DNA of 64,000 nucleotides. Origin: Streptomyces sp. V2I9 (GTDB taxonomy: Bacteria; Actinomycetota; Actinomycetes; Streptomycetales; Streptomycetaceae). Positions within the stretch are counted from its first letter, which is position 1. Each line of letters begins with the position of its first letter. Both the position numbers and the translations under genes were made by a program. The stretch spans positions 3,450,001 to 3,514,000 of the forward strand of contig NZ_JAUSZJ010000002.1 of the NCBI RefSeq assembly GCF_030817475.1. The letters are read 5' to 3'. Below, one piece after another: positions 1-10,000 of this stretch. Under the pieces are notes generated by a model. The model saw nothing but the letters and a program-made list of their open reading frames with translations, searched no databases and was not told the DNA's origin.

Positions 1-2
1 TC

Positions 3-410
3 CTCGTGGCGGGCGACCCGGACGACCCGTCGACGTACTTCGCGGGCTTCCCCAAGGAGAACGTCAGCCCCATCTCCTGCCCGGACAACGTGGCGTTCGA
101 CGATCACGGCAACCTGTGGATCTCCACGGACGGCAACAAGCTCGACTCGCACGACGGACTGTTCGGCGTGGCGACCCACGGTGAGCGGCGCGGGGAGCTG
201 AAGCAGTTCCTCACCGTCCCGGCCGGGGCCGAGACCTGCGGCCCGGTCATCCAGGACCGCCGCGTCCTGGTCGCCGTCCAGCATCCGGGAGAGACGGACG
301 GGGCGTCCGTGGAGAACCCGGCGAGCGTCTGGCCCGACGGACCGGGCAAGATCGTCCGCCCCGCCGTCGTCGCCGTCTGGCGCAAGGACGGACGCGACAT
401 CGGCGTGTGA
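3..410 (+). CDS. PhoX-family (DUF839) phosphatase, C-terminal part
   Basis: Only the last 135 residues are in the window; the frame is open at the left edge. The text FPKENVSPISCPDNVAFD, then GNLWISTDG and a late block with ETCGPV, matches the C-terminal lobe of PhoX-type phosphatases. These are usually Tat-exported, calcium/iron-dependent alkaline phosphatases of about 650-700 residues that release phosphate from organic esters outside the membrane. The PDNVAFD and LWISTDG strings are typical beta-propeller blades of this family. The signal peptide, metal ligands and promoter lie upstream and cannot be judged. A strong hairpin follows the stop. Family call is good; substrate is inference. 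Confidence 0.8.
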   Translation, partial: LVAGDPDDPSTYFAGFPKENVSPISCPDNVAFDDHGNLWISTDGNKLDSHDGLFGVATHGERRGELKQFLTVPAGAETCGPVIQDRRVLVAVQHPGETDGASVENPASVWPDGPGKIVRPAVVAVWRKDGRDIGV

Positions 411-415
411 GAACC

Positions 416-448
416 GGCGGGCGGGAGGATGATCGCCTCCCGCCCGCC
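416..448 (+). terminator. Intrinsic-type hairpin after the PhoX-like gene
   Basis: A perfect 13-bp stem (416-428 with 436-448) has a 7-nt loop and starts six bases after the TGA. There is no T-run, as is common for terminators in high-GC actinobacteria. Confidence 0.7.
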
Positions 449-474
449 GCCCTCCGCGCATTACAGTCGGATCC

Positions 475-876
475 ATGGTTTCCGGTGACGTGCCCCAGGC
501 GGAGGGAAGCGTCCGGATCGACGTGTGGATCTGGTCGGTCCGGCTGACGAAGACCCGCGCCCAGGCGGCCGCCGCCTGCCGGGCGGGGCATGTGAAGGTC
601 GGCGGCGAGCGTGCCAAGCCCGCGCAGGCCGTACGCGTCGGTGACGAGGTGCGGCTCCGGCACGCGGGCCGGGACCGGGTGGTCGTCGTCTCGAAGATCG
701 TGAAGAAGCGGGTCGGACCACCGGTGGCCGTGGAGTGCTTCGTCGACAACAGCCCGCCCCCGCCGCCCCGCGAGATCGCGATCCAGGTACCCGTACGGGA
801 CCGGGGAGCGGGCCGGCCGACCAAGCGCGACCGCCGGGAGATGGAACGCCTTCAGGGGCGCTCGTCGGCGGACTGA
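475..876 (+). CDS. S4-domain RNA-binding protein (Hsp15/RqcP-like)
   Basis: A 133-residue protein with an S4 fold at about residues 13-75: RIDVWIWSVRLTKTR, then AGHVKVGG and VRVGDEVRL. Small S4 proteins of this type (Hsp15, RqcP) bind the 50S ribosomal subunit or stalled peptidyl-tRNA complexes and work in ribosome recycling and quality control. A Pro-rich linker near residue 83 leads to a basic tail (GRPTKRDRREMERLQG) that could add RNA contacts. It stands alone 26 bp after the PhoX hairpin, with its own start ATG. The domain is clear; which of the S4 subfamilies it belongs to is not decided by sequence alone. Confidence 0.85.
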   Translation: MVSGDVPQAEGSVRIDVWIWSVRLTKTRAQAAAACRAGHVKVGGERAKPAQAVRVGDEVRLRHAGRDRVVVVSKIVKKRVGPPVAVECFVDNSPPPPPREIAIQVPVRDRGAGRPTKRDRREMERLQGRSSAD

Positions 877-983
877 TCCGCCGACGCCGGAGTCGAGCCG
901 GGCAGGGCCCAGCCGGGTCGGGCAGGGGCAGCCACCGTCCGAGCCGGTCAGCGGGACATCGGCCGGCGGAGACCCCGTCCGGG

Positions 984-999
984 TGTTTCACGTGAAACA
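984..999. other. parS: parS chromosome-partition site (ParB binding)
   Basis: TGTTTCACGTGAAACA is a perfect 16-bp palindrome identical to the actinobacterial/Bacillus parS consensus. It sits at the centre of a longer perfect 30-bp inverted repeat (977-1006). It lies in the 288-bp gap between the S4 gene and a convergent membrane-protein gene, so it disrupts no coding sequence. ParB-CTP loads at such sites and spreads to organise the origin region. In Streptomyces most parS copies lie around oriC, which supports a central chromosomal position for this window. Confidence 0.95.
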
Positions 1000-1164
1000 C
1001 CCGGACAGCGTCTCCGCCGGGCTTCCTCACCCGGTCGGGTCCGGGAGCCCTCGACCTCGTCCGCCGGGCGGGCGTTCGCCGCCGAGGGGGCCTCGCCGTA
1101 CTCGCTGAGCGCCCGTCGCCCGCACGGCAGATCCCCCGCGCGTGCCACCTCGGCGCACATCGGC

Positions 1165-2067
1165 TCAGGACCTCTTCCGCAGGAGCATCCGGGCCGACAC
1201 CGCCCCCACGAGCAGCACCGCCCCGACCACCAGCACCACCCACACCGTGGTCCGCAGCGAGGCCGTCAGGGCATCGACCACCGCGGCCGCCGCGTCCCGG
1301 TCGCTGCCGGGCACCTCGTCCAGCGCACGGCTGCGGCCGACCGCGACCAGCACCCGGAGCACGATCGCCCCGGCCACGAACCCGGCGCCCACGACCGCCG
1401 TGGCCCACAGGCCGCCCCGCAGCCCACGCCGCACGGTCGCGGTGCCCACCACCAGGACGAGGAACACCAGCGTGGCGACGGCCGGCCAGATGCTGCAGTA
1501 GCGGAGCCAGCGGAACGAACTCCTGAAGGCGTCGGCCTGGTCCGGGCCGAGCACGGTGATCTCCGTCCGCTCCACCGGGATCTGGTCCGCGAACGGCACC
1601 CCGTCGCGTACGAGGTCCTTCTTGACCTGGTCGATCACCGGGGCCAGATCGATCGTCACGGGCTCACCGCTGTCCCCGTCCAGTGCTGCTGCCACCGCCT
1701 CGTGGGCGGTGCGGTTGGCGGTGTCCCAGGCGTTCCGGAAGGCATCGGTGGTGGTGAACGACGACACGGTCCGGTGCAGGAAGTCCCGTGCCGTGTCCTG
1801 GAGCGGGCCGAGGTCGATCTGTCGCAGGGCCTCCTCGGTGACCAGGTCCGCGACGGTGGACCGCACCGCCGGGTCGGAGGAGAGCGGAGAGACAGCGGCG
1901 ACGTACCGGTCGGTGTCGTCGATCTCCAGGTCCACCCAGGCGGAGAGCGCGCTCAGCGGAACCAGGAGCGCCAGCAGGACGAGCAGGACCGCCGAGAGGG
2001 CCGCCGGGACCGCCGAGCGCGGCGGGCCCGCCGGGGTCGTCGAGGTGGTCGAGGGAGAGGTCCGCAC
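1165..2067 (-). CDS. Four-helix membrane protein, function unknown
   Basis: A 300-residue protein starting at GTG. One transmembrane helix lies near residues 19-43 (AALSAVLLVLLALLVPLSAL), followed by a soluble segment to about residue 185 and three more helices near 187-209, 218-242 and 272-295. The large loop between helices 1 and 2, containing DTDRYVAAVSPLSSDPAVR, probably lies outside the membrane. Alpha-helical stretches such as VADLVTEEALRQID recur in conserved streptomycete membrane proteins without assigned function. The gene converges on the S4 gene across the parS region and is divergent from the next small membrane protein. I do not recognise a biochemical role. Confidence 0.75.
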   Translation of the reverse strand: MRTSPSTTSTTPAGPPRSAVPAALSAVLLVLLALLVPLSALSAWVDLEIDDTDRYVAAVSPLSSDPAVRSTVADLVTEEALRQIDLGPLQDTARDFLHRTVSSFTTTDAFRNAWDTANRTAHEAVAAALDGDSGEPVTIDLAPVIDQVKKDLVRDGVPFADQIPVERTEITVLGPDQADAFRSSFRWLRYCSIWPAVATLVFLVLVVGTATVRRGLRGGLWATAVVGAGFVAGAIVLRVLVAVGRSRALDEVPGSDRDAAAAVVDALTASLRTTVWVVLVVGAVLLVGAVSARMLLRKRS

Positions 2068-2189
2068 CCCTTCAGGGAATCCCCTGCGGGACCGGACCGC
2101 TCCGGGCCGTACGCCATTCGAGTTGCCGGGCGGCGCGGCCGGGTGTGCTCTGGAGGAACGGGGGCGTGCGACGGAAGGAGCTGTCCGCG

Positions 2190-2597
2190 ATGGTCACACA
2201 CGCAGCCATGCCCGGCCGAAGGGGTGGCCGCGCGCATGCGCGGCCCCGCCCCCACACCGCGCTCGCCTGGGCCCTGCCCCTGGTACTCGGCGTGATCTAC
2301 GGCTTCTACGCGGCGTTCATCCGCCGCGACGGCGGCCCCAGCACCGGCGGACAGGTTCTGCTCGGGCTCGTCTCCGGTGCCGCTCTGGCGGTCCTCTGCT
2401 TCGCGCTGGGACGGATCCAGCACGCGGTGCCGCGCGAGTTGCGGGCGGTCGCGTACGGGGCGCTGACCGCGAGCGCGATCGGTTTCCTGGTGAGTCTCAC
2501 CGACACCAGCGTGCTGCGGTCGGCCGCGCTGGGCCTGGCGGTCGGGGTGGGCGTTCTCTGCGTCTCGTACTACGCCCTGTACGCGCGGGAGACCTGA
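2190..2597 (+). CDS. Small four-helix membrane protein, unknown
   Basis: 135 residues when started at the ATG at 2190, which follows a GGAAGGAG ribosome binding site; an in-frame ATG 45 bp upstream has no such signal. After a basic Arg/His-rich head come four hydrophobic helices (ALAWALPLVLGVIYGFYAAF, QVLLGLVSGAALAVLCFALG, VAYGALTASAIGFLVSLTD, LGLAVGVGVLCVSYYALYA). There are no catalytic motifs. It is divergent from the preceding membrane protein. A strong hairpin follows, so it is probably monocistronic. Its role is unknown. Confidence 0.75.
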   Translation: MVTHAAMPGRRGGRAHARPRPHTALAWALPLVLGVIYGFYAAFIRRDGGPSTGGQVLLGLVSGAALAVLCFALGRIQHAVPRELRAVAYGALTASAIGFLVSLTDTSVLRSAALGLAVGVGVLCVSYYALYARET

Positions 2598-2657
2598 GAG
2601 CCAGGCTCCTTCCGGGGCCCGGTTCCGGGACCTGTGCCCATGGCTCCCCGACCGTGC

Positions 2658-2690
2658 GCGCGGCCGCCAGATTCGATCTGGCGGCCGCGC
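2658..2690 (+). terminator. Hairpin terminator after the small membrane protein
   Basis: Thirteen paired bases (GCGCGGCCGCCAG with its complement), extended by two A-T pairs into the loop, give about a 15-bp stem with a TCG loop. It lies 60 bp after the stop and is likely to end transcription before the FMN reductase. Confidence 0.7.
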
Positions 2691-2777
2691 CTCCGCGTCT
2701 CGCGCCCAGGAGGTGAGGGAGCGGACCGGGCCCGGACGGGGCCCGGACGCGGCGGAGGACACGGGAGGGGGCCGGCG

Positions 2778-3413
2778 ATGACGACGGACGAGGCCGACGA
2801 CGTCGTGCGGGGCACCGGAAGCGGTTCTCCTTCCGGGCGGGAGCGGGAGACGGGAAGCGACCCGCTCCGCGTCGCGGTGATCATCGGCAGCACCCGCGAA
2901 GGCCGCGTCGGCGATGCGGTCGGCCGCTGGTTCGTGGAGCGGGCGCAGGGCCGGAGCGAGCTGGAGCTCGCGGTGCTGGACCTGGCGGATTTCGACTTCC
3001 CCGTCCACTACCCGGGGCGCGCGACCGAGCAGATGACGGAGTTCACCGAGGAGATCGCCAGGGCCGAGGCGTTCGTCGTGGTCACCCCGGAGTACAACCG
3101 CTCCTTCCCCGCCTCCCTCAAACAGGCCATCGACTTCGCCTACGAGGAGTGGCAGACCAAACCGGTCGCCTTCGTGAGCTACGGACACGGTTCCGCCGGG
3201 CTGTACGCGGTGGAACAGCTCCGCTCGGTCTTCACCGAGCTGCACACGGTGACCCTGAGGAACGGGGTCGCGCTCGACTTCCTCCAGCAGCCGCTGGAGG
3301 AGAGCCCCGCCGACACCCGTCACGACCGGTCCGTCCGCGTGATGCTCGACCAGCTCGGCTGGTGGGGCCGGGCCCTGCGTGAGGCGCGCGCCGTCCGCCC
3401 CTACGTCTCCTGA
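2778..3413 (+). CDS. NAD(P)H-dependent FMN reductase family protein
   Basis: 211 residues from the ATG at 2778, behind GGGAGGGGG; the upstream in-frame extension translates the terminator hairpin and is rejected. A 30-residue polar head precedes a flavodoxin-like fold: [15 protein letters not shown] binds flavin phosphate, and [20 protein letters not shown] is the hallmark of YieF/ChrR/ArsH-type reductases. The sequence [18 protein letters not shown] completes the core. Such enzymes reduce FMN, quinones or metal oxyanions with NAD(P)H in the cytoplasm. It lies 64 bp upstream of an ABC exporter and could be its partner, but there is no overlap to prove co-transcription. Confidence 0.85.
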   Translation: MTTDEADDVVRGTGSGSPSGRERETGSDPLRVAVIIGSTREGRVGDAVGRWFVERAQGRSELELAVLDLADFDFPVHYPGRATEQMTEFTEEIARAEAFVVVTPEYNRSFPASLKQAIDFAYEEWQTKPVAFVSYGHGSAGLYAVEQLRSVFTELHTVTLRNGVALDFLQQPLEESPADTRHDRSVRVMLDQLGWWGRALREARAVRPYVS

Positions 3414-3477
3414 CCTTCCGGAAGCCCGGACGGACCCGGAGCACCGACACCCACCGACGATCCACAAGGAAGGGAAC

Positions 3478-4445
<968 letters not shown>

Positions 4446-4449
<4 letters not shown>

Positions 4450-5303
4450 GCACCGCGACCGCCAAGACGGAGCTTGAGGACGTCGTGCTCGCCGAGCCCG
4501 ACCGGGAGCGCCTCTCGGCGCTGCTGGTGGGCCACGAGCGCCCGCCGAGGCCCAGCGCCCTGTCGGCGTCGCTGACCTTCGGCTGGCGCGCCATGCTGAA
4601 GATCAAGCACGTGCCGGAACAGCTTTTCGACGTGACGGCTTTCCCGATCATGCTGGTCCTGATGTACACGTACCTCTTCGGAGGGGCGCTGGCCGGCTCG
4701 ACGGAGGAGTACATCCAGTTCCTGCTGCCCGGCATCATGGTGATGAGCGTCGTGATGATCACGATGTACACGGGTGTCGCGGTGAACACGGACATCGCCA
4801 AGGGTGTCTTCGACCGGTTCCGCACGCTGCCGATCTGGCGCCCCGCTCCGATGGTCGGCTATCTGCTCGGCGACGTCCTGCGCTATGTGCTGGCGTCGTT
4901 CGTGATGCTCGTCGTCGGCGTGATCATCGGGTTCCGTCCGGACGGCGGTGTGCTCGGCGTACTGGCCGGCGTCGCGCTGCTGGTCGTGTTCTCGTTCGCG
5001 TTCTCCTGGATCTGGACGATGTTCGGGCTGATGCTGCGCTCCGAGAAGTCGGTGATGGGCGTCAGCATGATGGTGATCTTCCCGCTGACCTTCCTCAGCA
5101 ATGTCTTCGTCGAGCCGAAGACGATGCCGGGCTGGCTCCAGGCGTTCGTGAACAACAGTCCGGTCACCCACCTCGCCACGGCGGTCCGTGAGTTGATGGC
5201 GGGGAAGTGGCCGGCCACCGACATCGCCTGGACGCTGGGCTGGACCGGTGTGTTCCTGGTGGTCTTCGGGGTGGTGACGATGCGGCTCTACAACCGGAAG
5301 TGA
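4446..5303 (+). CDS. ABC exporter permease, DrrB family (ABC-2)
   Basis: 285 residues with six hydrophobic segments in the ABC-2 arrangement, beginning after a 50-residue cytoplasmic head. The block [23 protein letters not shown] and the later [25 protein letters not shown] are conserved in DrrB-type daunorubicin-resistance permeases; [18 protein letters not shown] closes the family signature. It overlaps the ATPase gene by four bases, so the two are translationally coupled and form one exporter in the membrane. A strong inverted repeat follows, ending the operon. Confidence 0.92.
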
Positions 5304-5333
5304 CCGCGACAGGGGCGCGGGCGCGTCCCTGCC

Positions 5334-5374
5334 CGCCCCCATCGGGCGCGTTCCGTGCCCGCCCGATGGGGGCG
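5334..5374 (+). terminator. Terminator of the ABC exporter operon
   Basis: A perfect 14-bp stem pairs 5334-5347 with 5361-5374 across a 13-nt loop, 30 bp after the permease stop. Confidence 0.7.
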
Positions 5375-5533
5375 GACGGCCGGCCCCTGACGGGCCACCG
5401 GGCTCCCTGCCGTACGTGCGGGGCCCCAGGCGTCGTGGACCTACCCGTCCCGGGCATCCTTGACCTTCCCCGCGGGGGAAGCCCCAGCATCGGTGGGGCC
5501 GGGCGGACGACGCCCGGTGCGAGGAGGTGCGGG

Positions 5534-6787
5534 GTGGAACGCGAAGGCCGTGCGGTGGACGCCGCGCGTGGGAAGCTGGTGACGATCGGGGAGTTCGCCC
5601 GGCTGTCCCGGCTCTCCGCGAAGGCGCTCCGGCGCTACGACGAGCTGGGGCTGCTCCGGCCCGCCCTGGTCGATCCGGTGAACGGCTACCGGTACTACGA
5701 CCCGGCGCAGGTGGAGGGTGCCCGGCTGGTGGCATGGCTGCGCAGGATCGGGATGCCGCTGAGCCGGATCGGCCGGGTCGTGGCGCTCGACGCGGGCGCG
5801 GCGGCCGTGGAGATCCGGGCCTACTGGGCGCGGGTGGAGGCCGAGACGGCGGCCCGCCGCGATCTGGCGATGTACCTCGTCGACCACTTGTCAGCGGAGG
5901 GCGGAGCCATGGGGCGGATGTCGGGCGGTACGGAGATCACCTGCGGGAGCGGGGACGAGAGCGGTGCGGGGTCGGCCGGGGGCGCGGGGGACGCGGAAGC
6001 CCTGAGCACCGGAGCGTTCGGGCCGGGGGCGGTGCACCTGGTGATCCGGTGTGCCGCGCTGACCGATACGGGGATGGTGCGTACGGAGAACCAGGACGCG
6101 GCGTTCGTGGGTCCCCGGCTGCTGGCGGTCGCCGACGGTTTCGGGGAGCGCGGGGCCGAGGCGAGCGCGGCGGCGATCGAGGCGCTCAAGCCGTCCGCGT
6201 GGGGTGTGCGGGACGGCGAGCTGTCCGCCGCGGATCTGCTGAACGCCTTGGAGGACACGGTGGATTCCGTGTCCCGCGCGGTCCGGGACGCGGTCGCGCC
6301 CGGTGCGGCCCCGGACGGTTCGGGGACGACGCTCACCGCGATGCTGTGGACCGGATCGCGGCTCGGGCTCGTGCACATCGGGGACTCGCGGGCCTATCTG
6401 CTGCGGGACGGCGAGCTGTTCCGGATCACGCACGACCACACCGTGGTCCAGGCGATGATCGACGACGGTTCGCTCGGCCCCGAGGAGGCCGCCTCCCATC
6501 CGGAGCGTGCGCTGTTGCTGAAGGCGCTGGTCGGGGCGGCGGGGTCCGCCCCGTCGACGGGGGTGTCCCGGCCCGACGTCCGCTTGCGGGAGGCGAGGGC
6601 CGGGGACCGCTATCTGCTCTGCTCGGACGGTCTGTCGGCGGTGGTGGACGAAGCGGAGCTGCGGACGGAGGTCACCGGGGCGGAGACACCGGAGGCCGCC
6701 GTACGCCGGCTGGTCGGCCTGGCCCACGAGGCGGGCGGACCCGACAACGTGGCGTGCGTCGTCGCGGACGTGGTGGCCGAGGGGTAG
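5534..6787 (+). CDS. MerR-type DNA-binding domain fused to PP2C Ser/Thr phosphatase
   Basis: 417 residues from GTG 5534 behind GAGGAGG; a GTG 45 bp later (at LVTIGEFA) is an alternative. Residues 15-85 are a MerR winged helix (TIGEFARLSRLSAKALRRYDELGLL, then GYRYYDPAQ) with a short dimerisation helix to about 120. A flexible acidic linker leads to a PP2C domain at about 170-415: RTENQDAAF, LLAVADGFGER, SGTTLTAML, IGDSRAYLL, ITHDHTVVQAMIDDG, YLLCSDGLS and GGPDNVACVV. All expected metal-binding Asp positions are present, so catalysis is plausible, though the usual DGMGG is DGFGER. Such fusions could join phosphatase signalling to promoter control; the target is unknown. Confidence 0.9.
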   Translation: MEREGRAVDAARGKLVTIGEFARLSRLSAKALRRYDELGLLRPALVDPVNGYRYYDPAQVEGARLVAWLRRIGMPLSRIGRVVALDAGAAAVEIRAYWARVEAETAARRDLAMYLVDHLSAEGGAMGRMSGGTEITCGSGDESGAGSAGGAGDAEALSTGAFGPGAVHLVIRCAALTDTGMVRTENQDAAFVGPRLLAVADGFGERGAEASAAAIEALKPSAWGVRDGELSAADLLNALEDTVDSVSRAVRDAVAPGAAPDGSGTTLTAMLWTGSRLGLVHIGDSRAYLLRDGELFRITHDHTVVQAMIDDGSLGPEEAASHPERALLLKALVGAAGSAPSTGVSRPDVRLREARAGDRYLLCSDGLSAVVDEAELRTEVTGAETPEAAVRRLVGLAHEAGGPDNVACVVADVVAEG

Positions 6788-6802
6788 CGGCGGGGCCCGG
6801 AC

Positions 6803-6838
6803 GGCACCCCGCGGGGGCGGCCGGTCCCGCAGGGTGCC
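6803..6838. terminator. Convergent-gene terminator hairpin
   Basis: A 14-position stem with one mismatch (6803-6816 with 6825-6838) lies between the MerR-PP2C gene and the convergent AAA regulator and could serve either. The remaining bases to 7020 hold only imperfect CCGGTATCCG repeats. Confidence 0.55.
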
Positions 6839-7020
6839 GCGGCGCGCGGCCCGGTATCCGTCCGTGGTGGCCGGCCCTGGACCGGTATCCGCCGGTGGTG
6901 CCGGGGCCCGGATCATCGCGGAGCGGGCGGCTCCGTCACCAAGCGGGCGGACCCGGCACCATGGGTGCGGTGCGGCCTCGCGCCCGTGGTGCGGGGCGCT
7001 CCCCGGGCGGGCGGTGGTGG

Positions 7021-10000
7021 TCAGAGCCGCCAGTCGGGGGCGCGGTCGGGACGGTAGGCGCAGGTGGTTCCGGTCGTCACGGACGCCGTGAGGTGGGCCG
7101 CCAGGGCGGGGTGCAGGGTATCCAGTTTGCGCAGGGTGTCGCGGATCCGGGCGGTGACCGTCTTGCGGGCGCGCTCGGTCCGGTCGCCCAGCCGCCGGGT
7201 CCGGCCTCCGAGCCCGGACGCGGTGCGCAGCTCGTCGAGGAGGGCCCGCCGCTCCCGGTCGTACGCCTCCACCTGCCGGGCGTCGTCGCGGGCCGCGGCG
7301 CGGTCCATCTCGGCGTCCAGCCGGTCCAGGTGCTCCTTGTACCGGCGCTTGGCCTCGTCGTCGAGCACCGGATCGCCGCCGAGCTGCCCGGCGGCGACCA
7401 CGAGGCTCCCGCCCTCGGGCGCGAGGAGCTGGACGGCCGGGACGTCGGTGCCGGGAAGACCCAGCAGGCTGTGCAGGTCCCGCAGGCCCTTGGCGTCCGG
7501 GACGTGCACGGTCACCCCGTCCCAACGGAGCTGCCAGACGGGCCCGTTCCGCCGGAACTCGGCGCGCTCCCCGCTCTGCTCTGCGCTCGGTGCCCCGCTC
7601 CGTTCCCCGGTCGGCACTCCGGCCGCCGCCTCGGCCGTGCTCCGCTCCGGGGCCGCATCCGGTGCGGATGACGACGGCGGGGCGGGGACGGACGACAGCG
7701 GGGCAGGGACGGATGACGGCGGGGCGGGGACGGGGGAGGGGGCGGTGTCGTCGGAGGTACCGGTACGGGTGCCGGTGCCGGTGCCGGTGGTGACGGAGGC
7801 GATGGGCAGGAGCGCACGGAGGACGGTGGCCTCGGACACCCAGTGGTGCAGCGCCAGTTCGCCCGCCTCCCGTGCGACGTCGTCGAGCAACCGACGAGCC
7901 TGCCCGGCGTCACCGGCACCGGGACCCGTCGCACGGGGTCCCACCGCACCGAGACCCATCGCACCGGGACCCACCGCACCGGAACCGGAGCCCCGCACCG
8001 TAACGGCACCGGCGTCCCCGCCCGCCCCGTCCCCGGCACCGGTGGCGCGGGCCAGCAGGGCGCGGGCCAGGTGGAGGCGGGAGCGTACGGCCCAGGGGCG
8101 GGCGCCGAGGCGGTCCGAGGAGGCGGCGGCCTCGGTCAGCGCCGCCACCGCCGCGTCCCGGTCGCCGCGCGCGGCGGCGAGCACCCCGAGCCACAGGTCG
8201 ACGGGCCCGCCGATGTCGCACCCGGAGAGCGAGACGATCCACTGGCCCGTGTAGGGCGTCAGCTCGTCCTCCGCGCGGGCGATGAGCCGCGGGTCCCCCG
8301 TCAGCGCGGCCGTCTGGGCGAGCAGTCTGAGCCACTGCGGCATGAACGCCCGTGGGTACGGGGCGGCGCGGTCCGCGTGCTCGGCGATCAGGCGCAGCGC
8401 GGGCGCGGCGTCGCCCTGCTCCACCGCGGTGACCGATTCCAGCAGCCGCGGGTAGGGGTACCCGGAGCTCCGCAGTCCGTGCAGAACCTCCTCGGCCTCG
8501 GCGAAGTGCCCCCGGAGCAGATGCAGCGCCCAGTGCAGGTGGTGCCCCATGAAGCCGAACGTCGCGCGGTCACAGCCCTCCAGGGTGAGCGCGTCGCCGG
8601 ACAGTGCGGCGGCAGCCTCCGCGAACCGGCCCTGGAGGGAGGCGATCAGACTGGTGTCCACGGCGACGGCCAGGGTGAACCAGGGCAGTTCGCTCAGCTC
8701 CGCGAGCCGGACGAACGTACGGAACTGATCGAGGTAGGCCGGGTCGCCCAGCTCCAGGAGCGCCACCCAGCGCATGGCCGCCGCGTGCAGCTCCATGTCC
8801 TGGTGCCGGGTGCGCCGGCCGACGACGGTCAGCTCGTCGGTCAGCGCCAGCCGTTCCACCGCGGAGCCGAGGCCCCACACGGAGTCGTGGCGCGCCCAGA
8901 GCGAGAACGCGAGCGCTTCGTCGTCCGAGCCGCGCCGGGCCAGCGCCATGGTGTGGACGGCCAGCTCCTGGGCGAGCCGGTCGTCGGAGAGGCCGTCCTG
9001 GCCCTCCTTGCCGGTGATCCTGCGGTGCGCCTCGGCGAGGAGGTCCTTCGTGGACACGTCGTGGCTGCTCAGGATCGCGTCGCGGTGGAGGGTGATCGCC
9101 ACGCGGGCCAGCAGCTCCGGTTCGTCCAGCTGCCGGGCGCGGGTGACCGCGTGGTCCAGGAGGCGTTGTGCCTCGGCCTTCTCCCCCACGTGCCGCAGCT
9201 GTCCGGCGAGGTCGAGGCCGATCAGCGCGGCCCGCCGGAGATCCGGGTCGCGTTCCGGTGCGCCGGGTGCGCCGGGTGTGCCGGAGGCGACCGCGAGGGC
9301 GCGGCGGTAGTGGCCGATGGCCTCCTCGTCGGCCAGGCGTCCCGCGGCGTCGCGGGCGGCCGCCAGCAGCAGGTCGATCCGCCGGCCGGGCTCCAGCGCC
9401 CCGCCGGCGAGGTGGGCGTGCCGGGCGAGCGCGCCGGGCCGCAGGGCGTCGCCGAGGCCGCCGTGGGCGTCCAGGGCCCGTACGACGGTGGCGTGGCGTT
9501 CACGCGCCTCGGCGTCGTCCAGTGAGGCGTACAGCGTCTCGCGCAGCAGGTCGTGGGCGAAGGCGTACTGCCCGGAGGGCTGGGGAACGAGGATCCGGGC
9601 CACGACGGCCGGCTCCAGCAGCCGGTCCACGTGGGGGACCGGGGAGCCGTGCACCACGGCCAGGACCTGCCGCCGGAACTCCCGGCCGAGCAGGGCGGCG
9701 CCGGTCAGCAGGGAGACGACCGGTTCCGGCAGCAGGGCGAGCCGCTGCCGGACGGCTTCGCGTACACCGGGCGGGATGGTGGAGACCGGGGACCCGCTGT
9801 GCCAGAGCCGGGCGGTCTGCTCGACGAAGAAGGGGTTGCCGCCGGTACGCCGGTGGACCTCGTCCACCAGCTCCGGCGCGGGCTCACGCCCCGTCGTCAC
9901 TGCCATCAGCGCGCCCACCTCGTCCCGGCCGAGGCCGGTCAGGGTGAGCGTGGCGGCGGCCCGCGAGACCAGCGGCAGGATCAGCGGCTGGAGCGGGTGT

